This document shows positions 55,285 to 63,526 of a stretch of DNA of 64,000 bases, in pieces. How positions within the stretch are numbered: the stretch's first letter is position 1; each line of letters starts with the position of its first letter. The notes under the pieces were generated by a model. That model was not told where the DNA came from. It did not search any database and worked only from the letters and a program-made list of their open reading frames with translations. The position numbers and the translations under genes are program-made. Source of the stretch: Photobacterium aquimaris (GTDB lineage: Bacteria > Pseudomonadota > Gammaproteobacteria > Enterobacterales > Vibrionaceae); assembly GCF_002954455.1 (NCBI RefSeq), contig NZ_MSCC01000001.1, positions 1,801,909 to 1,865,908 of the forward strand. Reading direction: 5' to 3'.

Positions 55285-55875
55285 ATGGCATTTGAACTAC
55301 CAGCTCTACCGTACGCAATCAACGCTCTTGAGCCACATATTTCTCAAGAAACGCTAGAATACCACTACGGTAAGCATCACAACACTTACGTTGTTAAGCT
55401 AAACGGTCTTGTAGAAGGTACTGACCTTGCTGAAAAATCTCTTGAAGAAATCGTACAGACTTCTACTGGTGGTGTTTTCAACAATGCAGCTCAAGTATGG
55501 AACCACACTTTCTACTGGCATTGCCTAAGTCCAAATGGCGGCGGCGAGCCTACTGGTGAATTAGCAGACGCAATTGTTAAAACCTTCGGTTCTTTCGCTG
55601 AATTCAAAGCTAAATTCACAGACTCAGCAATCAATAACTTTGGTTCTGGTTGGACATGGCTAGTAAAAACTGAAGATGGCGCATTAGAAATCGTTAACAC
55701 TTCAAACGCAGGCTGCCCAATTGCTGAAGAAGGTCTGAAAATGACACCTCTTCTAACTGTTGATGTTTGGGAACACGCTTACTACATCGATTACCGCAAT
55801 GTTCGCCCTGATTACATGGCTGCATTCTGGTCACTTGTTAACTGGGACTTCGCTGCTAAAAATCTAGCTGCGTAA
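55285..55875 (+). CDS. sodB: Superoxide dismutase (Fe)
   Basis: Cytoplasmic enzyme that dismutates superoxide. The 196-residue product has metal ligands in ETLEYHYGKHHNTY, WNHTFYWHCLSP and DVWEHAYYIDYRN, and Gln in FNNAAQVWNHTFYW, which marks the iron type. Length is close to E. coli SodB (193). Strong ribosome site GGAG before the ATG. Codon use is that of a highly expressed gene. Confidence 0.97.
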   Translation: MAFELPALPYAINALEPHISQETLEYHYGKHHNTYVVKLNGLVEGTDLAEKSLEEIVQTSTGGVFNNAAQVWNHTFYWHCLSPNGGGEPTGELADAIVKTFGSFAEFKAKFTDSAINNFGSGWTWLVKTEDGALEIVNTSNAGCPIAEEGLKMTPLLTVDVWEHAYYIDYRNVRPDYMAAFWSLVNWDFAAKNLAA

Positions 55876-55895
55876 TATTCCTGTTTAATAACATC

Positions 55896-55927
55896 AACCC
55901 GTTTCATTATTGAGACGGGTTTTTTTA
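55896..55927 (+). terminator. Terminator of sodB
   Basis: Stem AACCCGT-TCA / TGA-ACGGGTT with one internal mismatch, loop TTAT, then seven T. Confidence 0.85.
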
Positions 55928-56114
55928 TACCTCGACAATCACGCTCATATTGTTACCTATTTCCTCATCAGCTATTAATCATTGGTTTATATATAACAAT
56001 TCAATATTTTACTTACACTGCATTTACCCACTAACATCATGAAACATCCAACCCTGTTTTGACATGCTTTTTATTGCTCGATTGTATAATTGTGCATCAC
56101 TCATCATTCAACCG

Positions 56115-56505
56115 AGAGTTATTAGCGTATATTACAAAACGTTCTCCATCGCAGCACTTAGCGTCGCTATCTTAACCTCCAGCAGTATTGCTTCTGCTCA
56201 AGACGAAGTAAAAAAGCCGCAACCATGTAAAACATAATGCCGAGCTCAATGCCGTAATGGAAGGTAATGATAGCATCGCTGCAAATCTGTCTTATATTGA
56301 ATCACAGCCGACTAACCATATTTTGTTAAACCGTGGGGAGAGCGCACCAAAACCGCCGCAGAAGTCGTTGCTGAGCTCACTGATAAGGCCTCAAAAACAT
56401 TATCAGCTTACAGCATGTCATTTATGTAAGTATGAGCAAATTAACAGACAAAGATGTCCTAAACTCGCTACTCTCGGGTCGCGGTTGGCGTAAGAAGAAT
56501 CATTA
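56115..56505 (+). pseudogene. Remnant of a secreted-protein gene
   Basis: Three frames each carry a plausible piece of one protein. The first, from about 56127, reads like a signal peptide (KTFSIAALSVAILTSSSIAS, then AQDEVKKPQPCKT, stop) but lacks a start codon. The second (about 56240-56330) reads AELNAVMEGNDSIAANLSYI. The third (about 56330-56430) reads WGERTKTAAEVVAELTDKAS, and a last ATG piece ends SKLTDKDVLNSLLSGRGW before a stop near 56505. Several indels and the missing start suggest real decay, unlike the single-base breaks elsewhere. I cannot name the family. Confidence 0.5.
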
Positions 56506-56538
56506 ATTACAGACAAATAAACCGATAACGCTATCAAT

Positions 56539-56588
56539 AAAAACGCCTGCATACTTTTGACTAGAAAGAGAAAGCCGCAGGCGTTTTT
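56539..56588. terminator. Terminator of asd (bidirectional)
   Basis: Perfect 12-bp outer stem AAAAACGCCTGC / GCAGGCGTTTTT enclosing 26 bases with a small CTTT / AAAG pairing. Confidence 0.8.
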
Positions 56589-56615
56589 TATATCTTAATC
56601 AAGGCTAGATAATAA

Positions 56616-57734
56616 TTAACCTTTTTCAGCCAACAAAATACGTAGAGTACGACGCAATGGTTCTGCAGCGCCCCACAATAACTGATCACCAACCGTAAAC
56701 GCATTTAGGTACTCATCACCCATAGCAAGTTTACGTAATCGACCCACAGGAACCGATAGTGTACCTGTTACTTTAGCAGGGCTTAATTCTTGCACAGTAA
56801 TATCACGCTCATTTGGGATCACTTTTACCCAATCATTATGAGACGCAATAATCGCTTCGACTTCATCAAGCGGTACATTTTTCTTGAGCTTCAATGTTAA
56901 CGCTTGGCTATGGCAACGCATCGCACCGATACGTACACAAGTACCATCAATTGGGATTGGACTATCTTGCAACCCTAAAATTTTGTTGGTTTCAACCGAT
57001 GCCTTCCACTCTTCTTTACTTTGCCCGTTATCGCGTTTCACATCAATCCAAGGGATCAACGAGCCAGCCAGTGGCGCACCAAATTCTTGAGCAGGAAAAT
57101 CAACGGCACGTAATGTTCGTGCCACTTTACGATCAATATCTAAAATAGACGTCGCAGGATTGGCTAGCTCACTGGCTACCGAATCATTGATCACGCCCAT
57201 TTGGCTAATTAACTCGCGCATATTCTTTGCACCTGCGCCAGATGCTGCTTGATAGGTTTGTGATGTCATCCACTCAACCAGTCCCGCTTTATACAAGCCA
57301 CCAACAGCCATTAGCATCAAACTAACGGTACAATTACCACCAACATAAGTGTTCGTACCGTTATGGATCCCTTGTTGGATCTGATCAAAGTTAACCGGAT
57401 CAAGGGTAATTATTGAATCAGGCTGCATGCGTAATGTCGATGCTGCATCAATCCAATAACCTTTCCAACCTGCTTGACGCAATGCTGGGTAAACTTTCTC
57501 AGTATAACTACCACCTTGGCAGGTGATCACGACATCGAGTCGCTTCAATGCTTCTATATCAAACGCATCTTGTAATACGCCAGCATCTTTACCAAAATTA
57601 GGCGCCGCTAAACCGACTTGTGATGTGGTAAAAAATACCGGATTGATAACGGCAAAATCACCTTCCTCAACCATGCGCTGCATTAAGACTGAACCAACCA
57701 TGCCGCGCCAACCAACTAAACCTACTGTCATCAT
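56616..57734 (-). CDS. asd: Aspartate-semialdehyde dehydrogenase
   Basis: Makes aspartate semialdehyde for lysine/diaminopimelate, threonine and methionine synthesis. From the ATG at 57734 it has 372 residues; a TTG two codons earlier with GGGAG five bases upstream is an equal alternative. The NADP site [18 protein letters not shown], catalytic Cys in [14 protein letters not shown] and active-site His in [11 protein letters not shown] are intact. It is the gammaproteobacterial type, similar to E. coli Asd (367). Confidence 0.96.
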   Translation of the reverse strand: MMTVGLVGWRGMVGSVLMQRMVEEGDFAVINPVFFTTSQVGLAAPNFGKDAGVLQDAFDIEALKRLDVVITCQGGSYTEKVYPALRQAGWKGYWIDAASTLRMQPDSIITLDPVNFDQIQQGIHNGTNTYVGGNCTVSLMLMAVGGLYKAGLVEWMTSQTYQAASGAGAKNMRELISQMGVINDSVASELANPATSILDIDRKVARTLRAVDFPAQEFGAPLAGSLIPWIDVKRDNGQSKEEWKASVETNKILGLQDSPIPIDGTCVRIGAMRCHSQALTLKLKKNVPLDEVEAIIASHNDWVKVIPNERDITVQELSPAKVTGTLSVPVGRLRKLAMGDEYLNAFTVGDQLLWGAAEPLRRTLRILLAEKG

Positions 57735-57740
57735 TTGCAA

Positions 57741-58440
57741 CTACACTCCCTGTGGTATTAAATTTCTTTACCCATCTATAGAGATTTACGCAGCCAAAAA
57801 CAAGCATAATTTGCAATTATAAGTAAAATATACTGCTGTTTATCACCAACCATATTTTACCGTTTGATTATCATTTGAGTTTCTTATCAGCCATATTAGG
57901 TTTTATTATCACTGATTTTAACGCTCCAAAAAGCACAAAAACCAACCAATAAACCACTAAAAACAACACTTAATGGCTATTAAAAGAGCTTATTTATTAA
58001 ATATGCAATCAAACTAGTAAAAAGTTAACATTGGTATAACTTTGAAAAAAAAGCCTTTCCCTGATAATCTCCCTCACTGTGAATAAGCAGGTAGATAGTT
58101 CACCACTATTATAACTAGTAGCTTTTTATACTCTAGATACTACTTTTTATGCGATTTTTATAGACATACTACGACTTTACAAAAAATATAAAACACAACA
58201 TATGAACCATTAATTAACACCAAAAGAACAAATAAAGTCAGTGTTTTACGAAAGATCCATACCAAAAAGACTTAGATCACAGAAAAAAACATTATTTATC
58301 ACGATGATAAATCAATTTGCTAAAGTAGCGCCGCTTAAGTCGCTGTCTTTTTCAATCCGATTTACAAACCAATGATAAATAGTATTGATTGGTTGGGTTG
58401 GACCCAATTTCAACAAGCTCGATAAAACAAGGTTAGAAGT
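57741..58440. promoter_or_regulatory. asd / nhaC-like divergent intergenic region
   Basis: 700 bp of strongly AT-rich DNA. I looked for a lysine riboswitch, since both asd and NhaC-type genes can carry one, and found none. A small hairpin TTGGGT / ACCCAA (58393-58407) lies 33 bases before the antiporter ATG. No gene seen. Confidence 0.5.
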
Positions 58441-59892
58441 ATGGAAAAACAGACAATAGTGAAACTACCCTCAGTAATGCAAGTCATTATTGCCCTAGGT
58501 ATTTTCCTTGCCCTTGCATTCTCTTTTACCTCAAAATTGAATTTGCCAATCCAACTGGCGCTGTATATCGGTTGGTTTGTAATTATTGCACTCGGTATCA
58601 AACTTGGACACGATTATAAATCGTTAGAAAAAGCAGCCACTAAAGGTATTGCTAATGGTTTAGGCGCTGTACTGATCTTATTAGCCGTTGGTTCTCTCGT
58701 CGGTACTTGGATTGCTGGCGGCATTGTTCCAACCATTATCTATTATGGTCTTGAGGCTATCCACCCTTCCATTTTCTTGCTTGCGACAATGATCATCTGT
58801 TCATTAACGGCATTAGCAACAGGCACTTCTTGGGGAGCCGCAGGTACCGCTGGTATTGCAATGATGGGTATTGGTCAAGGTCTGGGCATTCCAGCACCAA
58901 TGACAGCGGGTGCGGTACTTTCTGGCTGTTATTTTGGTGATAAGATGTCACCACTGTCTGATTCAGTGATCCTTGCTTCTTCAATGTCTAACGTTGAAAT
59001 CATGGAACATATCAAAGGTATGTTACCGATCTCACTGATCAGCTATATTATCACTGCTATTTTATTTACAGCTGTTGGTTTCCACTACGCTGGCAATATT
59101 GATATGTCACAAGTCAATTCTGTAATTGCAGCAATGGATAAACAATTTGTTATTTCGCCATTATCGTTTATTCCAGTGGTTGTGGTATTGGTTTTACTGG
59201 CGTTCCGTTTACCGTCTTTCCCTGTGATTTCATTTGGCTCACTACTGGGTATTGTATGGGCTATAATGGTTCAAGGTATGGATCCAATCAAAGCTATTAA
59301 TGCAGCATGGGCACCGTTTTCAATCAGTTCTGGAGTTGAGTTTATTGATGCGATTCTAAATCGTGGTGGTATGTCATCAATGCTGGGCTCTGTAGCGGTG
59401 ATTATCTTTGGTTTAGGTTTTGGTGGCTTACTTGATAAAGTCGGCGTTCTTCAAACCATCGCACGTTTATTTGAGCGCAAAGTAAACTCAGCAGGCAGTC
59501 TTGCAGTATCAACCATTGCAACCGCTTTCCTTGGTAACGTATTTGGTTCAGCGATGTACGTATCGTTAATTCTGACACCTAAGATTTGTGCTAAAAACTA
59601 TGACCGTTTAGGTTATCAACGCAAAAACCTATCTCGTAATGCCGAGTTCGGTGGCACGCTAACCTCTGGTATGGTGCCTTGGAGTGATAATGGTATCTAT
59701 ATGGCCAGTATTTTAGGTGTTGCTACCTTCTCATACGCACCATTTATGTGGCTAAGTTTTGTTTGTATTATCGTCACGATTGTCAGCTCTTACATGGGCT
59801 GGTTTGTCGATCGCTGTCCACCAGCAACAGAGGCACAACTGGCACAAGATGACGAAGATGAGTTAATGACAGTAAAACGTTTAACATCGTAA
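58441..59892 (+). CDS. NhaC-family Na+/H+ antiporter
   Basis: The 483-residue protein has about twelve helices and the NhaC signature regions TALATGTSWGAAGTAGIAMM, GCYFGDKMSPLSDSVILAS and FLGNVFGSAMYVSLILTPKI, plus TSGMVPWSDNGIYMASILGV. NhaC members exchange Na+/H+, and some couple it to organic acids or amino acids (malate/lactate or tyrosine types). Placement before yjiH-yjiG and an M20 peptidase suggests a role tied to peptide or amino-acid use, which is inference. The C-terminus is acidic. Confidence 0.9.
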   Translation: MEKQTIVKLPSVMQVIIALGIFLALAFSFTSKLNLPIQLALYIGWFVIIALGIKLGHDYKSLEKAATKGIANGLGAVLILLAVGSLVGTWIAGGIVPTIIYYGLEAIHPSIFLLATMIICSLTALATGTSWGAAGTAGIAMMGIGQGLGIPAPMTAGAVLSGCYFGDKMSPLSDSVILASSMSNVEIMEHIKGMLPISLISYIITAILFTAVGFHYAGNIDMSQVNSVIAAMDKQFVISPLSFIPVVVVLVLLAFRLPSFPVISFGSLLGIVWAIMVQGMDPIKAINAAWAPFSISSGVEFIDAILNRGGMSSMLGSVAVIIFGLGFGGLLDKVGVLQTIARLFERKVNSAGSLAVSTIATAFLGNVFGSAMYVSLILTPKICAKNYDRLGYQRKNLSRNAEFGGTLTSGMVPWSDNGIYMASILGVATFSYAPFMWLSFVCIIVTIVSSYMGWFVDRCPPATEAQLAQDDEDELMTVKRLTS

Positions 59893-59920
59893 ACTAAATT
59901 AAATCATCATAATGACATTA

Positions 59921-59949
59921 ACGCACTTCTAAAGAGGTGCGTTTTTTTT
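59921..59949 (+). terminator. Terminator of the NhaC-family gene
   Basis: Ten-pair stem ACGCACTTCT / AGAGGTGCGT (one wobble) with loop AA, then nine T. Confidence 0.85.
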
Positions 59950-60305
59950 TGCTTTTTTGGCGGTCTTATTTTTAAGTTATCAACCTAAGTAATTGATAGA
60001 TATAAAAGATTATTTATTTTTATACTCATTATCATTGATTAGACAATTTCCATTTCTGCGTTATTGACTCAAATATCACCATCGATATAGAGCCCGATCA
60101 CAAATACTACACGCACATTTCATCAAACTTACTTTTCACTCCCACATCTTGACCCCAATCAATATTCCAAATTCATTTTTAATCAAAATACCGCCATTAC
60201 CGAATTAACCACTAAATACGTTACTTGGTAACGCATCCCAAAAAATAATTATCGGGATTTATTTAGTCAAACAATTTTTTATTTTCCGTTTATAAGGATA
60301 TATCT
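59950..60305. promoter_or_regulatory. Upstream region of yjiH
   Basis: About 350 bp AT-rich DNA, presumably with the promoter of yjiH-yjiG. A weak ATCCC / GGGAT pairing lies near 60235-60257. No gene seen. Confidence 0.4.
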
Positions 60306-61037
60306 ATGAGCAATAACCCAATAGAAGGTCGTAAAGTTACCATTGGCAGCTATCTTGCCCTTATTTTTGCCGTAGTGTTCTTCTCAGGCGCACTGCAATC
60401 TAATCAATGGTATGGCGTATTTGACTTTACGACCCTAAACGGCTCATTTGGTAGTGTGGTTTATTCGGTTAGCGATACCACCGACGGCGTAGAAGCTGCT
60501 TCAACATCATTTCGTGGTAAAGGTGGTAGCGGTGCTCGTGATGGCTTTATTTTTGCGTTAACACTCATTCCAACAGTGATGTTTGCGCTAGGTATGATCA
60601 ACGTGCTTGAGCATTACGGTGCACTTGATGCCGCACGTAAATTATTAACCCCATTACTGCGTCCACTAATAGGTATTCCGGGTAACTCAGGTTTGGCTTT
60701 AATTGCTTCACTACAAAGTGCCGATGCCGGTGCTGCAATGACCCGTCAGTTACAGGATGAAGGCCATTTAACCAAACGAGAAACGGATATTTTCACCATG
60801 TTCCAGTTCTCTGCCGGTGCTGCGATTGTTAACTTCTTCTCATCAGGGGCTGTACTATTCACATTAACTACAGCATCAGGTGAACCAGCAGTAACTTCTT
60901 CTATCGGTCTTGCAGTTGCGATTATGTTTATCTTCAAATTCGTCGGTGCCAACCTTTTCCGTGTGTACTTAAACATCACTGAAGGTAAAGACAATAAAGA
61001 CACTAAACCAACAACTGTTGCTCAGGAAAACGCATAA
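60306..61037 (+). CDS. YjiH-family membrane protein (nucleoside-recognition/SpmA-like domain)
   Basis: The 243-residue protein has about five helices and the Gate/nucleoside-recognition domain seen in E. coli YjiH and in SpmA of sporulation: GFIFALTLIPTVMFALGMIN, LLTPLLRPLIGIPGNSGLAL, SADAGAAMTRQL. It always pairs with a YjiG/SpmB partner, and E. coli has yjiH-yjiG next to isoaspartyl dipeptidase iadA. A transporter or channel role is suspected, not proven. Its stop overlaps the yjiG ATG (TAATG). Confidence 0.85.
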   Translation: MSNNPIEGRKVTIGSYLALIFAVVFFSGALQSNQWYGVFDFTTLNGSFGSVVYSVSDTTDGVEAASTSFRGKGGSGARDGFIFALTLIPTVMFALGMINVLEHYGALDAARKLLTPLLRPLIGIPGNSGLALIASLQSADAGAAMTRQLQDEGHLTKRETDIFTMFQFSAGAAIVNFFSSGAVLFTLTTASGEPAVTSSIGLAVAIMFIFKFVGANLFRVYLNITEGKDNKDTKPTTVAQENA

Positions 61038-61500
61038 TGACTACTACTACAAAAAAACAATGGTTACTGATATTTTTGTTGAAGGCGCTAAAAAAGGCTG
61101 GGTAATTGCAACGACTTCAACAGTACCTAACGTATTAATGGCGTTCGTTATCATTAAAGCATTACAAATCACAGGTGCTCTTGAATTAATGGGGACATTA
61201 TTCTCACCGATTATGGCTATCTTTGGTCTTCCAGGTGAAGCTGCAGCAGTATTAATTGGCGCGTGGATGTCAATGGGTGGTGCTGTTGGTGTGGTTATTA
61301 CTTTATTTGACCAAGGTATTTTAAATGGTGACCATATTGCGATTCTTGCGCCTGCTATTTATCTAATGGGCTCACAGGTGCAATACATGGGTCGTATTAT
61401 GGGCCCTATTCGTACTGAAGGCCGTTACATTCCAATCATGATTGCAATTTCAGTATTAAATGCCTTTGCAGCAATGTTTGTAATGAATGTATTAGTGTAA
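61037..61500 (+). CDS. YjiG-family membrane protein, reading frame broken at an A tract
   Basis: SpmB-like partner of YjiH. The ATG at 61037 has AGGAAA upstream and overlaps the yjiH stop; it reads MTTTTKK and then leaves frame at the seven-A run 61051-61057. The intact remainder (MVTDIFVEGAKKGWVIATTS, MSMGGAVGVVITLFDQG, YLMGSQVQYMGR) runs in the -1 frame to 61500. One more A gives a 154-residue protein starting MTTTTKKTMVTDIF, which fits E. coli YjiG (153 residues, similar start). The run is a canonical slippery A_AAA_AAA in frame. Alternatively translation starts at the internal ATG at 61060, which has no ribosome site. Confidence 0.8.
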
Positions 61501-61593
61501 TGACTGACCACACTGATACCACCTTAGTGTCAGTGTGTTTCTCTGTTTAGATTTTAGATTATCGATAAGCCATCATGGCTTGGAGCCTTTACT

Positions 61594-62718
61594 ATGTCTT
61601 TTTCTCTTAATGATTACCTTGAAGAACTACGCCCTCTTATTAACATTGATTGCGGTACATTAACCGTTGATGGTATCGACGTTGTAGCAACGATCATGGC
61701 ACAGAAATACCTTGATTTAGGCTGGAATGTTAAGCGCATTGATTGTGGTATTGCAGGCACAGGTTTAGAGGTACGTAATAAGCCCCAAGCTGAACATATT
61801 GATGTGATGCTTATTGGTCATATGGATACCGTATTCCCAGTTGGCACAGCCGCCGCTCGCCCAATGACACACGATAGTGAACGTGCTTACGGCCCGGGTG
61901 TTTCCGACATGAAATCAGGGCTATTAAGTGTCGTTTATGCATTGCGCGATCTTGATCCTGCAGCATTAGAAACATTATCTATTTGTGTATGTATGAACCC
62001 GGATGAAGAAATCGGTTCATTACACTCAGAAGAATGGTTAAAAAGCGTTGCCGTTAACGCTAAACATGTATTAGTTGCAGAAGCTGCACGTGCTGATGGC
62101 TCATTAGTTAAAGCGCGTAAAGGTATGGCACGTTACTGTCTAAGCTTTCACGGCAAAGCAGCCCACGCTGGTAATGAACCACAAAATGGTCGTAGCGCAA
62201 TCACTGAAATGGCACATTGGATTTTAGCGATTAACGCAATGACGGATTTTGAATCAGGTACAACCTTAAATGCCGGTGTGGTAAGTGGTGGTGCTGGCGC
62301 AAATATTGTTCCAGATTTTGCTCAAGTAGTGGTGGATGTTCGCTTCTGGGATAACGATGAGTATGCTGCGGTTGATGCTAAAATTCGCGCATTAACCGAA
62401 ACACCTTTTGTTGATGGTGTGACGATCACCGCTGAGCGCGAAGCTCATAAACCATCAATGGTACCAAGCCCACAAACTGAAGTACTAATGGCTCAAATAG
62501 AAGCTGTTGGTCAAGAGTTAGGTATTGATATTACTTGGCAAGCTGTTGGTGGTGGTTCAGATGCGAACCTAACCGCCGTTTTAGGCATTCCAACCTTAGA
62601 TGGTCTAGGTCCGATTGGAGCAGGTTTCCACAGTGCTGATGAATGGCTAGATTTGGCTTCCATTGAGCCACGTATTCGCTTATTACAACAAGTGCTAGTG
62701 AAAATCGCACACCAGTAA
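61594..62718 (+). CDS. M20-family metallopeptidase (glutamate carboxypeptidase / ArgE-DapE type)
   Basis: Two-zinc peptidase or deacylase of 374 residues. Metal and catalytic residues are visible: LIGHMDTVFP (His and catalytic Asp), YGPGVSDMKSGLL (bridging Asp), NPDEEIGS (catalytic Glu and metal Glu), and the late His in GAGFHSADEWL. The dimerisation domain sits in the middle with FHGKAAHAGNEPQNGRSA. Closest type is carboxypeptidase G2-like, which releases C-terminal Glu; the substrate is not known. It follows yjiG by 93 bp on the same strand and is likely part of that operon. Confidence 0.88.
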   Translation: MSFSLNDYLEELRPLINIDCGTLTVDGIDVVATIMAQKYLDLGWNVKRIDCGIAGTGLEVRNKPQAEHIDVMLIGHMDTVFPVGTAAARPMTHDSERAYGPGVSDMKSGLLSVVYALRDLDPAALETLSICVCMNPDEEIGSLHSEEWLKSVAVNAKHVLVAEAARADGSLVKARKGMARYCLSFHGKAAHAGNEPQNGRSAITEMAHWILAINAMTDFESGTTLNAGVVSGGAGANIVPDFAQVVVDVRFWDNDEYAAVDAKIRALTETPFVDGVTITAEREAHKPSMVPSPQTEVLMAQIEAVGQELGIDITWQAVGGGSDANLTAVLGIPTLDGLGPIGAGFHSADEWLDLASIEPRIRLLQQVLVKIAHQ

Positions 62719-62734
62719 TTGATAAAAAAGAATT

Positions 62735-62764
62735 AAAAAAGGCTGCATTTCTGCAGCCTTTTTT
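62735..62764 (+). terminator. Terminator of the M20 peptidase gene
   Basis: Perfect 13-bp stem AAAAAAGGCTGCA / TGCAGCCTTTTTT with loop TTTC. Confidence 0.9.
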
Positions 62765-62800
62765 CCTTTTAAATAATGTAATGACATTATTTAAAAGGAA
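62763..62800. repeat. Perfect 17-bp hairpin overlapping the terminator end
   Basis: TTCCTTTTAAATAATGT (62763-62779) and its exact complement (62784-62800) flank loop AATG. It shares two bases with the terminator arm, so the two RNA hairpins cannot fully form together. No T run follows it. Confidence 0.85.
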
Positions 62801-62858
62801 GGACAATCGTTTCAGTTGTTAGCTTAAATTAATATCACTTAACTCAGTTAATAGCGAT

Positions 62859-63245
62859 TTAACTGGTTTTTGCGATAATATTTGTTTTCTCGGATGACAT
62901 TTGGACACTACGTAAATTGTCTAACTTAAATTGTATAGCCCGAAATGGATGGCGCCAAAAATAACGTGGATACGTCCAACGTAAAACATGGATCATCTGA
63001 AGACGCTTGGCAGATTGATAGCAATGCCCAATACAATGCATACAACTTGGCTTCTCTTCACCAAGACGACAACCTGTTACTCTCTCTTCAACATACTCGA
63101 TAAGACTTTCACATTCAGAGCACATTACGGCCCCACGGTGCAACGTTTTACAATATAGGCGAATCATCGCTTTCACTGTATTCAGTTCACGCTGCGAACG
63201 AACTGAATGATTGTTAATAACTATCATAGTTGCACCATTATCCAT
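62859..63245 (-). CDS. YgbA-like (nitrous oxide-stimulated promoter family) protein
   Basis: The 128-residue product has the family Cys/His pattern: TVKAMIRLYCKTLHRG, MCSECESLIEYVEERVTGC, LGEEKPSCMHCIGHCYQSAKR, then a Trp/Arg-rich YPRYFWRHPFRAI. In E. coli ygbA belongs to the NsrR nitric-oxide regulon and its product is poorly characterised. The spaced cysteines suggest metal or cluster binding. Start uncertain: the ATG at 63245 has AGGG too close, and the ATG at 63227 has only a weak site. ATGCATTT-like sequence near 63400 could be an NsrR half-site. Confidence 0.8.
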   Translation of the reverse strand: MDNGATMIVINNHSVRSQRELNTVKAMIRLYCKTLHRGAVMCSECESLIEYVEERVTGCRLGEEKPSCMHCIGHCYQSAKRLQMIHVLRWTYPRYFWRHPFRAIQFKLDNLRSVQMSSEKTNIIAKTS

Positions 63246-63432
63246 CCCTAGTGCTCAGTGCCAATGATAAAGATCAAATTTACGCAAAAATCAGAACCTA
63301 ATGAACAAAAATCATAATGATGTTCAGGCGGGTGCTTATTTGTTACACTTTAATACATTGTTCGAATAAATTACGAACAACGTACAAATATAAAAAATGC
63401 ATAATCCTCGCCGCTATAAAGCTGTAAATAGC

Positions 63433-63486
63433 AAAAAACCACCTTGAAAATATCACTCAATACTGAGTACATCTTCAAGGTGGCTT
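63433..63486 (-). terminator. Terminator of yejK
   Basis: Ten-pair outer stem CCACCTTGAA / TTCAAGGTGG with an inner ACTCA / TGAGT stem; on the minus strand it is followed by six T. Confidence 0.8.
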
Positions 63487-63526
63487 TAGTCAATCATTGA
63501 TCTAGCAGACATACTCACTACGAGTA

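Noticed and set aside
57741..58440. Lysine riboswitch upstream of asd or the NhaC-family gene
   Set aside because: No conserved lysine-motif core or the expected multi-stem layout could be found.
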